A DNA stretch of 64,000 nt, taken from the NCBI RefSeq assembly GCF_042242105.1, contig NC_092015.1, positions 14,277,535 to 14,341,534 of the forward strand, written 5' to 3'. The first letter of the stretch is position 1. Each line of letters starts with the position of its first letter. This stretch comes from Pempheris klunzingeri. Taxonomy: Eukaryota > Chordata > Actinopteri > Acropomatiformes > Pempheridae. The notes under the pieces are model-generated. The model saw only the letters and a list, made by a program, of their open reading frames with translations. It searched no databases and was not told the DNA's origin. The position numbers were made by a program, and so were the translations under genes. Shown here piece by piece: positions 23,205-34,644 of the stretch.

Positions 23205-26200
23205 ATGTGCGTGTGTGTGTGTAGCTGTGTGTGAGGGGGAGCAGGCCTGCCTGAAGGATGAGATCTGTGTGTATCCTGGAGTGTGTCGCTGCCCACCAGG
23301 CTACTTCGGCGCTCAATGTAAAACACGTGAGTGACAATGAACAACAACAACAACAACAACAGGAATCCCAGTTGTAAAAGTATTCAAACCTTTAACTTAA
23401 GTTCAGTCACCAATACAACAGTATAATAATACCCCATTAAGTCTTCCATTTAAAAACCTACTTAAATAAAGGCACAGAAGTGTTATCAGCTTAATGTATT
23501 TGTAGTATCCAAGTATCCACAGTAAGTACTGTGCTGTTGCTGTTGTTGCACGTCAGGGTGGAGATTTTAAATTTTGAGTTGCTTCCCAGCCGAGGGTTCG
23601 TGCTCCATCCAAAAGGTCACAAGACAAATCTGAGAGGTCATCAGATACATAATAAATGAGGCCGAAATAAAGAAAAAGTTCTTTTTAGGAACTTGATCTC
23701 TCTGTTTTTGATACATTTGATAATTATACCTTTAAATTGATTATTTAAATGAAATACATATATATATATTCATTAAAATTAATTAGATAATTCATCTGAA
23801 AAGCAACCAGTACTATACCTGCCAAATGTAGTGCAGTGAAACTACGCTTTTTCTCACTGAAATTTAGTGGAGTTTAAGTAGAAAGTATTGTGAAGTAACA
23901 AAAGTAATAGTAAATGTACATTCCACCACTTTATACAGTGTTTTGTACTGTATTAATGTTATATGTATTCCCTGTGTTTGCTTGGTTGTTACCAGGCTGT
24001 CCTCCTCAGTTCTGGGCCTCAGACTGTCGCCGGGTGTGTCAGTGCTACCCACATGGCCACTGTCACCCCGCCACGGGTGAGTGCACCTGCAACTCCAACC
24101 GCTGGGGTCCCCTGTGCCAGTACTCCTGCAGGTGCGGCCGGCACGGCCACTGCCACCCCGTCCACGGAAACTGCACCTGCGACGAGGGCTGGTGGACGTC
24201 AACCTGCTCTAAGCCGTGCCAGTGTGTCAGTGCGGGATCTGTGGGCCCCGGCTGCGACCAGCTGACGGGCTTGTGTCAGTGCCACAGGGGCCACAGGGGC
24301 CTGAAATGTGCCATGCCGTGCAACTGCTACCTGTCGCGCTGTAATCAGCTCACCGGTGTGTGTGAATGCGAAGCAGTTTGGTGGGGACTCAGCTGTGACC
24401 GGCGATGTAACTGTGACCTCACACACAGCAGCTGTGACCCGGTCAACGGGGAGTGCCTGTGCCACCCAGGGTACCAGGGTCCCTTCTGCAACCAGCCCTG
24501 TGAAGATGGGAAGTACGGCAGCGGATGTAAAATGAGGTAGGTTTAGGCTATGATACATGTCAGAATGTCAGAATATTTGTCTGTCACTGTTAGCTCTCTG
24601 TCACTGCCTTTCTGTTTCCCTCTCCTGCCTTTAGATGTGGTTTCTGTAAAGACAACCAGCTCTGCTCCCCCACCGATGGCGCCTGTGATGCCTGTGAGCT
24701 CGGCTGGAATGGTACACGATGCGACCGCGAGTGCCCGTCTGGTTATTATGGAGACGGCTGCCAGGAGAAGTGTCCACGTTGTAGAAATAATGAACCCTGT
24801 GACCCGAAAACTGGGAAATGTTCGAGCTGTGACCCTGGATGGACTGGATCCAGGTGTGCATACGAGTTTGAGGCCTTGCTTAAGTTATAGTGAAGGTTAC
24901 CAGATCATTTGTCGGAGTTTATTACATTTCTAGAATGGTATTTCTCAATCCTGCCCACTGCTCTGCATGTTTTAGATGTTTCCCTGATTGAAATGATCAG
25001 GAAGCCTGAATGATCCATTCATTTGAATCAGGTGTGTTGGAGCAGGGCAGTGGGCTTCCAGGACCCGGACTGGGAAACATTATTTTAGACCAACAAATCA
25101 CATCCAACTAACCAAGAATTTTACGAAGTACATCATGAAGTCAGGTTTTTCCACCTACCAGTGTTTTTGAAATACTTAAAATAATAACAACAGCCTTCAT
25201 CAGTCTAATAAATCTCCTATGACCTGTCAGCGTATGGATCCCATAGTGGGTACTTTATCATCTTGCTAAAAAGCAGTTGAAAACTGGGAACTAAAAACAT
25301 TTCCTGGTTGGTTCATACGGCTGTTTGTTCTGGCTTCCAACGTCCATCAAATAACTCGCAATTGTAGTCAGAAAATCAAACCCAGATGAGATACGACGAT
25401 GTGGATTTGAGTTTCCCACAAGCTATTAAACCTGCTAAAATGAAATAATAACCCAGTCAGTAGCAGCTCACCACTGCACTGCCATTTACTGATAACATGT
25501 GATGGATAGAGTGTTGCTGCTAAGCAAATTTCCACTCTGCATATTGATTTTCATACTGTGTGGAAATAAATGCAAATAGCTGCCTGAAAGGAGGAAAATC
25601 AGACTTAGAGTGTCCGGTACGCTTTGGTAAAAGTTGTCTGTAACATAGAGTTAATGCAGTTTATAGTTAATGTGCTGCTACATGTAAAACCAATGGTATA
25701 ATCCTGTAGCTTTAAAATAAGTCTGCTCTTTGATCTTGCCTTTACTTGTGTCTTCACTCTCTAAAGCAGCAAACGTAACAGACTGTGTGCACTTTATGTG
25801 CATGTGTGGTAGGAAAAGAATCAGTTTAAATAGTTACACACGCAGTGAGACTGATGTTTAGGAAGATGCCTTTATTATTATTATCTTCATCGTTCCCTCC
25901 CGCCAGATGTGAGGAGGCCTGCTCTAACAGGACGTTCGGAGACGCCTGCAGCTTCCTGTGTAGCCCTTGTTTCCACGGTGACTGCCATCACGTGACAGGA
26001 AGATGTGTCTGTCAGCCAGGCTTTCAGGGAGAGAGGTGAGCTGGCTGGCAGGGCCACGGATTAAAGCAATGCTTTAAATCACAGATGCTCAAATCGTTTA
26101 ACCAGCCACAGAAGCAAGAGGAGCTAAGATAAAACTGTCACTCAGTATTTTGGTTTTTGTAGTCATGCCTGTTGTTTTATTAAAATGACAGTCGTGTCAG

Positions 26201-27040
26201 CAGACTGATAAGGGCCTTTATTCTCAAGGTTGGCTGACCATGACCTTCACTATTTTAAACTGAAATACTTCAAAATGCAAATACACAGTGTTTAACCACA
26301 TTATTAGCTAAACAGACTTAACTAAGCCAACCCTAAAACAAACGTCACTTTACTTGCATTGCTGTTTTGTTTGTCAAACTTACATCGCCATGGTGTAGTT
26401 GGTAGTCGCTGGTGCATTCAAGGAACCTCTGGCCTCTGCAAATTAACGATCAGCCTCTAAACAGCACTGGTGTCACGAACTGTGTTTTCTTCAGACCAAA
26501 CCCATGGGACAAACGCCCAAAGTAAAGCAAACATGAGAAGATAAAATGTCTTTTCATACCAAGATGGTCATATAATTTTAGCAAATTCAAACTAAGTACG
26601 CTTTGGAAAATAAAAGTAAATGCACAATGAGGTTAAAACATGCTAAAAACCTCCCTTTAATTTTCTCCCCTATGTGGCTGCAATGTGTATTAGTCATCAC
26701 AGTGTGTTTTCACTGTACGCTAAAATAGATCATGATTAAGTGTTCACACACAGGACACTTTGTTTTCTGTGGTGGTGCAACTATGTAATTCTACGTTTTT
26801 TTTTCCAGCTGTAACAGCAGCTGTCCCGCCCTGCAGTTCGGCCTCAACTGCTCCTCCGCCTGCGACTGTGGTGACGAGGTCCAGTGCCACCCAGTCACTG
26901 GTGTCTGTCCCAGCAGTAAGTGCATCTATCCTCACATCCCGACCTCCCTCCGTCCATCCATCCATCTATCCACCAAAAATGTATCTGTAAATGCTGGTGG
27001 ATGGATTAGTGTATGAGCCCAAATGGCATCACGTTTCTTG

Positions 27041-27081
<41 letters not shown>

Positions 27082-29381
27082 GATGCCAGGTATCAGAGGC
27101 TCTGTATTAGCTGGTGTGCTGGTTCCTTTGCTCCTGCTGCTCCTTGCTGTGCTCTGCTGTTGCTTGTGTTGTGGAGGAGGCCCCGTGGATGGCAAAGACA
27201 GGTCTGCGCCTCACATCACTTTATCACCATCATCACGACCTCTTGGTATTCTGTATAGAGATCCAAACACTCCCGGGCTGCCTTGAACTGGAGTGAACTT
27301 TTAAAATTTGTGAAATCAAACGGCTTTTACTTTGATTTTGAGCCATGACCAGCTGTGAACTTTTCAGCCCTCTTTTGTCCTTTCCCCACACAGAACCTTA
27401 TATATATAACACAACCCAGACTCTAGATTCAATTGTACAATCAAATCAAATTTGACTATGTCACTGTGCAACAGTATGAGATTCTGACTATATAAGCCGT
27501 TGTACCCTTCCTTCTTCCAGGGCGACTGTGGCCGATGGAGGTTTGTCTGTTCGGATAAAATATCACGTCTACAGCGTCCTGGCTAACATTGGTGCTGCCC
27601 TCCCCTGTGTCTCTGATTGGTCCTCTGGCCTGCCTCGTGTCACCGGTCAGTCCTGCCCAACAGTATTCATGGGATAATCGTGCATAATACTGATGATATG
27701 TTGTAATGGGCCATTTTATTCATCTTGACTTATCTATTCTTATGAAGAGTTCAGCTGTTCTTCAGATTATACAGCTTCTTGGGAATGAACTTATAAAAAA
27801 AATTATAATTAAATTAAATTGATGAATGATAAATTCTAAGTTGAATATTTTTTCATCTCTGTGTCTGAAGGGGTGAAATGTTTGAAGGAGGAACTGCTTC
27901 AGTTAATTATGTAACACAGTGCTAAAAACATATCTTAAAGCATGAACAGACTTTTCAGTAACTTTCAATCTGTTTTTCATGTCACACACAGTATCTCACC
28001 ATGACCCAGAGCTGACGTTCAACCACAGCTTCATTGAGCCTCCCTCCTCTGGCTGGGTGACTGAAGGGTCGTCCTTTGACAGTGATGAGGAGGAGGGAGA
28101 GGCGCTCTACTGTGTCCCTCCAAGAGAAGGTAGGAGCAGGGATACACCAAACCTCAGAGTGCCCACTTTTGGTGGTGAGCACAACCGGCACTGCAGACTT
28201 CCCTTTCCCTTCTTCTTATGTCGCTGGACTTTTCTCTCTCCTTGTCTTTGGCAGACATCCCAGCGGTGGCGGGCGGTGAGTTCCAGGAGATGAGCTCGAA
28301 GTGCAACATGTTCTTAGACCCGTCCGGCTTCAGCAGTGAGGACATCACCTCGCCATTCAACATCCCTCGCACCTCCAGCATCGCCAAGTCCAAGCGGCCA
28401 TCTGTCTCGTTTGCCGAGGGGACTCGCTTCAGCCCCAAGGAGAGGCGTGGCTCGGGTCAGGACACTGGCGCTCTCCCTGGACAACCACGCAACAAACCTA
28501 AGTCACCCTGGGGGGTTTTGATGCTGTCTGCCCTCCAGAGTCAGGGAGGAGCAGTCAGAGCTGGGGAGGAAGATGGAGCTGAAGGTGAGGAGAGGGAAGA
28601 TGACGTGATTGCGACAGACAATCAGGAATCAGCCTATGACTTTGGGGACCAAGAAGCGGACAGAACCCCAACCCGGGCCACCCTGCAGGTCCCTGGGGCA
28701 TCAGGACGAAGGCGGACTATGTCCAACACAGCTCATAAAGGGACCCAGCTGCCAACACCTGCCACTGATGCTCAGGTGGGGGTCTCAGATAGGGTCACCA
28801 CAGTGTATGTGACGGTGGGCAAGGCAGGGAAGCCCGTGCTGAAGACGGAGTCGAGCTCTGAGGGCCCTGTTCAGGCCATGCTACGACGTCTCGGCAGCCT
28901 CCAGAGACAAAAGGAGCAGGAGCCCGGCAGGCCCAAGCCTAAGGCAGCTGAGGGGATTACCAAACCACCCAGGAGGAAGCTCGGAGCTCGGGTGAGTGTG
29001 TGGGAGCAGGGAGGGCCGTCTGGAGGGGAGGCCGGTGTATGTAAGCCAATCAGGAGAAAGCATACATCTCAAAACTCCCCTGACGTAGCTAATGCTGGTG
29101 ACACTCCATCATCAGAGAGCTGCACTCCTAAAAGACCACTGTCGTCCATTTTGAAGAGCGTGCCGGAGGTGGCTTCGGTCGAGTCGGGGTCAGATCTGAG
29201 GCCTGAGGGAGACACAAAGCAGGCTGGCGACCCCAGTGCAGGAAAAACTGAGAGCGGCTACCTGACTGTGGGGCCAGCAGGAGATGCCATGAGCCTCACG
29301 GAGGTCATCACCAACGAAGGCGCAGTGGTCAGTATGAATGACGAACCCTGCTATGAAAATGTCCTGATCAAACACTCATAA
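22601..29381 (+). CDS. scarf1: Scavenger receptor class F member 1 (SREC-I)
   Basis: Endothelial and phagocyte receptor for modified LDL, chaperones and apoptotic cells. Eleven exons: 22601-22698, 23010-23074, 23225-23326, 23996-24536, 24635-24853, 25907-26035, 26809-26915, 27090-27201, 27521-27645, 27992-28129 and 28255-29381. They encode 920 residues (human 830). A signal peptide (MKLLRALSALLCCSLSSS) is followed by about 400 residues of Cys-rich EGF-like repeats. One transmembrane helix lies at about residues 424-447 (VLVPLLLLLLAVLCCC), after which comes a Cys-rich juxtamembrane stretch. A cytoplasmic tail of about 470 residues is rich in Ser, Pro and basic residues. Diagnostic tail motifs shared with human SCARF1 are VSHHDPEL, NHSFIEPPS, IPRTSS, KRPSVSFAEGT and the C-terminal YENV. 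The last exon alone codes for 375 residues. Introns 3 and 5 contain repeats, and exons 3 and 8 follow TG repeats. Confidence 0.95.
23174..23224 (+). repeat. TG microsatellite forming the acceptor region of scarf1 exon 3
   Basis: An interrupted TG/CG-rich run continues to the TAG acceptor, so the exon 3 splice site has no ordinary pyrimidine tract. The run is broken by a GCGCATGTGC segment in the middle. Confidence 0.9.
23375..23935 (-). mobile_element. Teleost AGTGGTGGAA-type interspersed repeat in scarf1 intron 3
   Basis: Read on the minus strand, the region opens with AGTGGTGGAATGTACATTTAC and continues with short GTTACTT- and ACTTAA-type motifs. A second copy starting AGTGGTGGAAGAAGTACTT lies at 43805 on the plus strand. 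The similarity between the two is limited to the first part. The family matches an abundant teleost repeat from memory. The left limit is approximate. Confidence 0.5.
24938..25082 (+). mobile_element. Foldback element in scarf1 intron 5
   Basis: The left arm reads TTTCTCAATCCTGCCCACTG. The right arm contains CAGTGGGCTTCCAGGACC and ends GGGAAACA. The arms are imperfect inverted complements around a GATTGAAATGATCAGG / TTTGAATCAGGTGTGTTGGA core. This structure is common in teleost genomes as a small nonautonomous element (from memory). No coding capacity. Confidence 0.55.
27042..27081 (+). repeat. TG microsatellite immediately before scarf1 exon 8
   Basis: About 20 TG units end eight bases before the CAG acceptor of the transmembrane exon (exon starts 27090). 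Confidence 0.95.
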
Positions 29382-30052
29382 CCTCTGAGTAACTAATATG
29401 TCAGCAGGTCTGATCCAAACAAAACTGCATATTTATTATTCTGCAGTTACAATGTTAAAGGCACAAAAAGAAAAACGTAACTACTGTAAATCCGAGTCAA
29501 CTACAGGTCTGTGATTCTTGAATCATGGTTATTTGTTACACAGGTTACAGCAGAAAATATCTCAACCTTTAGCCAAAATGTCACATGAATATAATTTGAA
29601 ACATGTTAAATTTATTTATTTAATTTTGCTCCAGTGATGTAAAAGTAGGAAGACAAGAGCAAACAATAGAAAACATGTCACAGTAGTCGTAGTAAGAGTG
29701 TATGACTCGGCAAGTAAGAACAGACTGTAACAGTGCACCCTTTAGACGTCTGTCAAAAGCCCCTGAAATTCAACAAAGCTGCTTTGTCAGTGTATTTTGC
29801 CCTCAGTAGATGTCAGAAAACTCCCCATCTGTCACCGCCCTCTGAGCTCTGCTGTGACGGTCACACAATACTACCGCTGGCTAAAACCCACATTATTGCA
29901 ATTTAGGGATTTTTCTTTTCATTATGAGGGTGAGAGTGATCTGTGTGACAATACGTCAAGATTTTGTGACCCTTTGGTCCTCATGTCATGAATGTTTCAG
30001 ATTTTCTTATTCACTCTTTTTTGTTGTGTATATGTTCACAATTAATAATGAA

Positions 30053-30058
30053 AATAAA
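30053..30058 (+). promoter_or_regulatory. Candidate scarf1 polyadenylation signal AATAAA
   Basis: AATAAA 672 nt after the scarf1 stop codon, the first clear canonical signal in the 3' flank. Confidence 0.6.
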
Positions 30059-30493
30059 CATTTAGAAATTTGTAGATACGTGATTTAGAAAACATCACTG
30101 AATTAAATGTCTGCGTGGATCTGTGTGAATGGATGCGATACAGTGGCAAAAATGAGGGCGGAGGAGGCGGAGAAATGCAGCAAAAGCATGTCCTGCATTC
30201 AAAATAATGCACCTAAAGTATCAAAAGTATCAAAAGAGTTATATAGTATGGTATGTGTAACATTAGTGGAATATTACTACTGATGCATTTCCACATAATT
30301 GAGATGAAGCTACTTTCAACTACTTTTTACAGAGTTTGTTAGTTCAACCATCATGTTTTATAAGCTGATCACGTTTTATATGCAAAATCATGATCTGCAA
30401 ACTAACCAGTAACTATAGCTTTCAGATTAATAGAGTGACGTAAAAAGTAAAACACTGAACTGTAGAGGAGTACAAGAGTAAATCATTGTTGTG

Positions 30494-30499
30494 TTTAAT
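30494..30499 (-). promoter_or_regulatory. Possible vtn polyadenylation signal ATTAAA
   Basis: Minus-strand ATTAAA about 250 nt beyond the vtn stop. It is the nearest variant signal; no canonical AATAAA was seen closer. Confidence 0.3.
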
Positions 30500-30747
30500 A
30501 AAGCATGATGTCGACAACTGCAGAGAAAATCAACCGTCTGAACTTTGGCCTGAACGAGAAGCGTGTGGACTTTCATTGATCTCCAATATTTGCTGAAGTT
30601 GATGAGCAGCTAGTTATGTGTTACAACTGAACATGTTTGACACACTTTTTGTTTTGGTTCACAGCCACTAGATTCAGCCAATGAACGATGTGTTGTATAC
30701 AAAGTTAATCCAAATCATCATATCAAAATATCTAAAAGTATTTGAAA

Positions 30748-33700
30748 CTACTTCTCTGCCCCGGTGGTGTCTGAACAGCCGAGCCAGTACTTGGCGATGG
30801 ATCTGGGATATGGAGGCATGGCGGGGTCCACTCTCTTGGTCTTGAGGTCCACTCTGTAGTATTTATCTAGAAAACACATAAAACAAGACAATCATTCATG
30901 TTGCCTCACTGGATAACTGCAGAGGAGTGTGAGGGACACTCATACACTATTAGTCAGTAAATATAACCATAGTTAAGCTCAATAATAATAATAATCAGGC
31001 TTTTCTCTGGGGATCAGATAACACAACTGAATATGACGGTGAGTCTAAAGGGGAACTGCAGTGACTTTAGACTTCTGTTTCTTCATCACGTCGACTGATA
31101 CACAGCATGTGAAACTAATTATAATAAGCCTGCTGTGGCCAGACGGATCTGGGGAAAGTTTGAAGAAATTACAGAGTTTCTGCCTCCCCCTCCCAGCTGT
31201 CCTCCTCATCTGTAACTCTGCTCACTTTCTTTTGTCTGAAACATGTTCCTGGCAGAACAGAGAGGTGCTTTTGTTTTGAAAGGGCGGGAGAAGCCTGCAG
31301 GTACGGAGTGCGAACATACTGCTGGACGCAGCAACCTGAGACGACGATATACAGCTTTTCTTTTGCTCCTCTGACCAAATGAATTTCCTACTTTTGGATA
31401 ATAAAGTTAAGTTGGGTTTGATTTGATTACAGCTCTCATGAGGCTTTGGTCATATGCCAGTGGCAGATACTAATGGGATGTGCTGTTCTTTATAATCTCT
31501 GTTTTTTATGTAGCTAGCTCTGTGCCTATCACACTCTGTTTAAAGAATGTGAGTGTGTTCGTTTCTCAGTCTTGTGTCACAGTAAATTAAATATCTTCAT
31601 GCATTGGAGACAAGTGATTTGAATACACCCCTTATTGAGAATATTGTGATGAGGATTTTTCACTAAATTTAAGCATTTAATCAATGATGAGTATAATTGT
31701 AAGTAGCAGCTGTAATTGTAATAAATGTTGTACACAGGGCATCCATGCAAGGCCAGTGGTGATGATCAAATCTGACCATCCTGCACTGTTTGAATGAATG
31801 AATATTATGTTAAATTGTTTTGTATGACCGTTATGAACAGCTAGTGAGTCTGTCCCTGCTGCTTTACCTCCTTTAAAGAAGTAGACGCTCTGGATGGGCA
31901 TATTCCTCTGGGTGGCGTCCAAGTACGACCTGTCCCCTCTGGAGTCATAGTTGCCTCTGTTGTTCTGGCGGTCTCTCCGTCTGTCCTGGTCCCAGTCTTG
32001 AGCCCAGCGTCCGTCCCAGTCTCGTCCGAGCCTCTCCTCAATTTCCATCCTCCTCTCCGCCAACCTCAGACCCATTTCCATCCCCCTTTGTGCAAACTCC
32101 TGGCCCATGTTCATCCCCTGCCCAGCCATGGACCCCCAGAAGGGTGAGCGGCTTTGCCTCCTGCGACCCCACTGCTGGTCCCACTGCTGTCCATACTGCT
32201 GGCCTTGCTGTTGACCCCACTGCTGGTCAGGCAGGTAATCGTTGCGGCGTCGCGTGGACCTCGGGGAAGTGACATAGATTCTGCCGGCCATGACGGCATC
32301 CACCGGAGACTTGAGGCCCCTCCAGTCCTTGTCAATGAAGTGGTGTTTGTCATGATGCTGAGGCACTGAAGAAAATTAGAAAAACATTCAGGTGTACAGG
32401 TGACGACACGTGGCCCCAGGCACAAATAATCTGTAACACCACAACTCACGGTCAGAGAAGAGCTCGCTGAAGAAACGTTCATAGTTGTTGAAGTATACGT
32501 CGGTGTAGTGTCTGAACAGCGTGGAAGGAGACTTCTCAGACATGGTGATGCACTCCTCATGGGACGGCTGGTGCAAAAACTCATACGTGTAGTACTGATC
32601 CCCTGGAAGAGCCAGCAAATCTTTTAAGACATCTGACATTTAAGCAACATCATGTTCACGTGATCACAAAATATCCTACAGAAATATCAGGATGTGTTGT
32701 GTAATCTCGGGCCACACCTTTGAAAAAATAGACCTTCTCTTTCCCATTGTGACCAGGAGCAGGCAGAGCAAACGCTGCGTCCACATAATCAGGAATTTTG
32801 TCGAAGCCCACGCTGACATCTCGAGGATAGTCATCATCCAGCACACCATTATCGAACCTCCAGTACTTGTTTCCCTAACGATAGTTTGGATTGGTTTAAA
32901 TATTAAATTGTTGTCACAGCTGGTGTCTAACTAGTGAACTTACAACAAGATAATTTCCCGTGTCCCCACCTTGAATATGTAAGTCTTGCCTTGACAGTTG
33001 ACGCGGGTGAAGGCAGCATCGATAGGTCCTCTGATGCCCCACACATCCTTTATGAGCTTTGGATAACCAGGAAGCACCGACTTCTGATCCAGTTCAAAAA
33101 AGTACTCCCCTAGAAAATACACATGCATTCACAAGCCTGATCTGATTTTTATTACATTTCCTCTACAGAGAAAAGTAGACTTTAGGGGATTGTAGTGCTT
33201 ACGTACCTCTGAAGACATATATGGAGCCATTCTTTAGCTGCATGAAGGAGTCAAAAGGCCTCCCACTGCAGACTTCGGCGTCTGGGTCGGGGACCTCAGT
33301 GGTGGCGGTTGTGACGGGAACCGTGGTCGTCTCAGCTGTTGCTTCAGTCTGAGGGGCCTCACTTGTGCTGAGCATGCTCTCCACAGGGGGGACTACTGTC
33401 TGTGAAACGGGTGCTATCTGCACAACAGGGGGTTTCTGAACCACGGTATCCATCGGTCGAGTGTGTTTGGTCATTTCTAGTGTGGTGTGCTGCTGTGGAC
33501 TGCGACCTAAGTCCGGGACAGGCTCCTGTGTAGGCTTCAGCTGATGACTGATGGTGGGAATAGACGGGCCGTGTGTTGGGCGTCTTGGAGCCGGAGTGGT
33601 ACCTTCAAACTCATCATCATCCTCTGCCAACACAAACGTGTCTCCACGAGCTGAGGGGGAAAAGGTGACATCGCTGACCATCCTTCCCTGAAGCGTTTTG

Positions 33701-34644
33701 ACTCATGACATGACATGATTTTAAAGAAATGAGCGGATGTTTCTTACTCATCATGCCACAGATGGCCTCAAAGTCAGAGCAGCAGCTCTTGTAATATTTG
33801 CACATGGAGTCACACTGGCACTCCTTCTGAGAGTCAAAGCCGTTCTCACAGCGACCCATACAGGACTCTGAAGAGAAAATTGATTTTATGGATTTCCTCC
33901 TTTGAATAATAAGATTTAATTGGATTTGATTTGATTTGATTACAGCTCCCATGAGGCTTTGGCAGTACGCCAATGGGATATGGTGTACTTCATTTGAATA
34001 ATTTTTTTTTTTTTTCTGCTGAATCAAATAATTAATGGATCAACTGATCAACAACAAATTATTCTGATACTGGCTTAATTGTTGAAGTAATTTACCAGAG
34101 AAAAATACCAAACATTTTCTGGATTTTGGTCAGACAAAAGAAGCAATTCGAAGTTATTACTTTGTATTCTGACCATTTTCTGACATTTTATACACTAAAC
34201 AATTGAATACATGTAAAAAATAATCATCAGATTAATTTGATATTAAACATTATTGTCAGTAGCAGTCTGTAACTGTAATAAATACATATGTTTAAGTCTA
34301 CATGTGTAGGCAGTGTGAAGTTCAGAAGTTCAAACTTCTCACAGCTAAATTAATGAAAATGACTGAATAGGCTATTAGGTGTATATTACTCTCTACAATA
34401 TCTAGTTGTAGCAGCTGATAGAAATATAGAAACTCTAAATCAGGACACGTTTGATACACAGAGGTGATACGTTATCGTGTCTGACTGAAACATGATGATA
34501 CTCTACAGAATAACCTGAAACATCCCTCTATTTACTCACTACAAAAACCTTTTCTGGACCATAAATGTGATTTTTAATGTTGCACTTACCATCTTCAGCC
34601 AAAGTCAGAGCGAGCAGAGCGAGCAGCAGGACGACAGGCCTCAT
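30748..34644 (-). CDS. vtn: Vitronectin
   Basis: Secreted plasma and matrix adhesion glycoprotein. Eight exons in transcription order: 34644-34590, 33867-33748, 33650-33207, 33109-32970, 32874-32718, 32602-32450, 32365-31868 and 30866-30748. Total 1686 nt, 561 residues (human 478). The signal peptide is residues 1 to about 16 (VVLLLALLALTLA). A somatomedin-B domain at 20-55 has all eight Cys (21, 25, 35, 37, 41, 47, 48, 55). The integrin motif TRGD follows at 59-62. A Thr/Pro-rich acidic stretch leads to hemopexin-like repeats from about 186 (CSGRPFDSFMQLKNGS, DVWGIRGPIDAAFTR, IPDYVDAAFALP, LKSPVDAVMAGRIYV). A long linker at about 391-510 separates the last blade (QSVYFFKG, YYRVDLKTKRVD, IAKYWLGC). 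The linker is unusual: a Gln/Trp/Gly tract, Met/Arg/Glu-rich repeats and a second RGD at 499-501. Whether this is the vtna or vtnb copy cannot be settled here. Confidence 0.95.
31401..31730 (+). repeat. Intronic repeat, copy A (vtn intron 7)
   Basis: Shares TTTGATTTGATTACAGCTC, CATGAGGCTTTGG and, about 290 bp later, AGTAGCAG-CTGTAA-TGTAATAAAT with a second copy at 33904-34290 in the same orientation. Family not recognised. Limits approximate. Confidence 0.6.
33904..34290 (+). repeat. Intronic repeat, copy B (vtn intron 1)
   Basis: Second copy of the repeat described at 31401-31730. The shared end blocks are in the same order, with a diverged middle. It lies between vtn exons 1 and 2. Confidence 0.6.

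Larger units (their letters stand above)
29382..30747. other. Convergent 3' UTRs of scarf1 and vtn
   Basis: scarf1 (+) and vtn (-) converge here. The scarf1 signal AATAAA is at 30053. On the minus strand an ATTAAA at 30494-30499 could end vtn. That leaves about 430 bp between the two predicted ends. No other gene is visible. Confidence 0.6.

Noticed and set aside
26386-26450. Possible tRNA-derived SINE head (GGTGTAGTTGGTAGTC)
   Set aside because: Only a short resemblance to a tRNA D-arm/A-box. No B box at the proper distance was found.
28218-28254. Upstream extension of the last scarf1 exon from an ATG at 28218
   Set aside because: The frame is open only because the intron end lacks a stop. 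The acceptor at 28254 and the in-phase join to exon 10, with the conserved VSHHDPEL exon before it, show it is intron.
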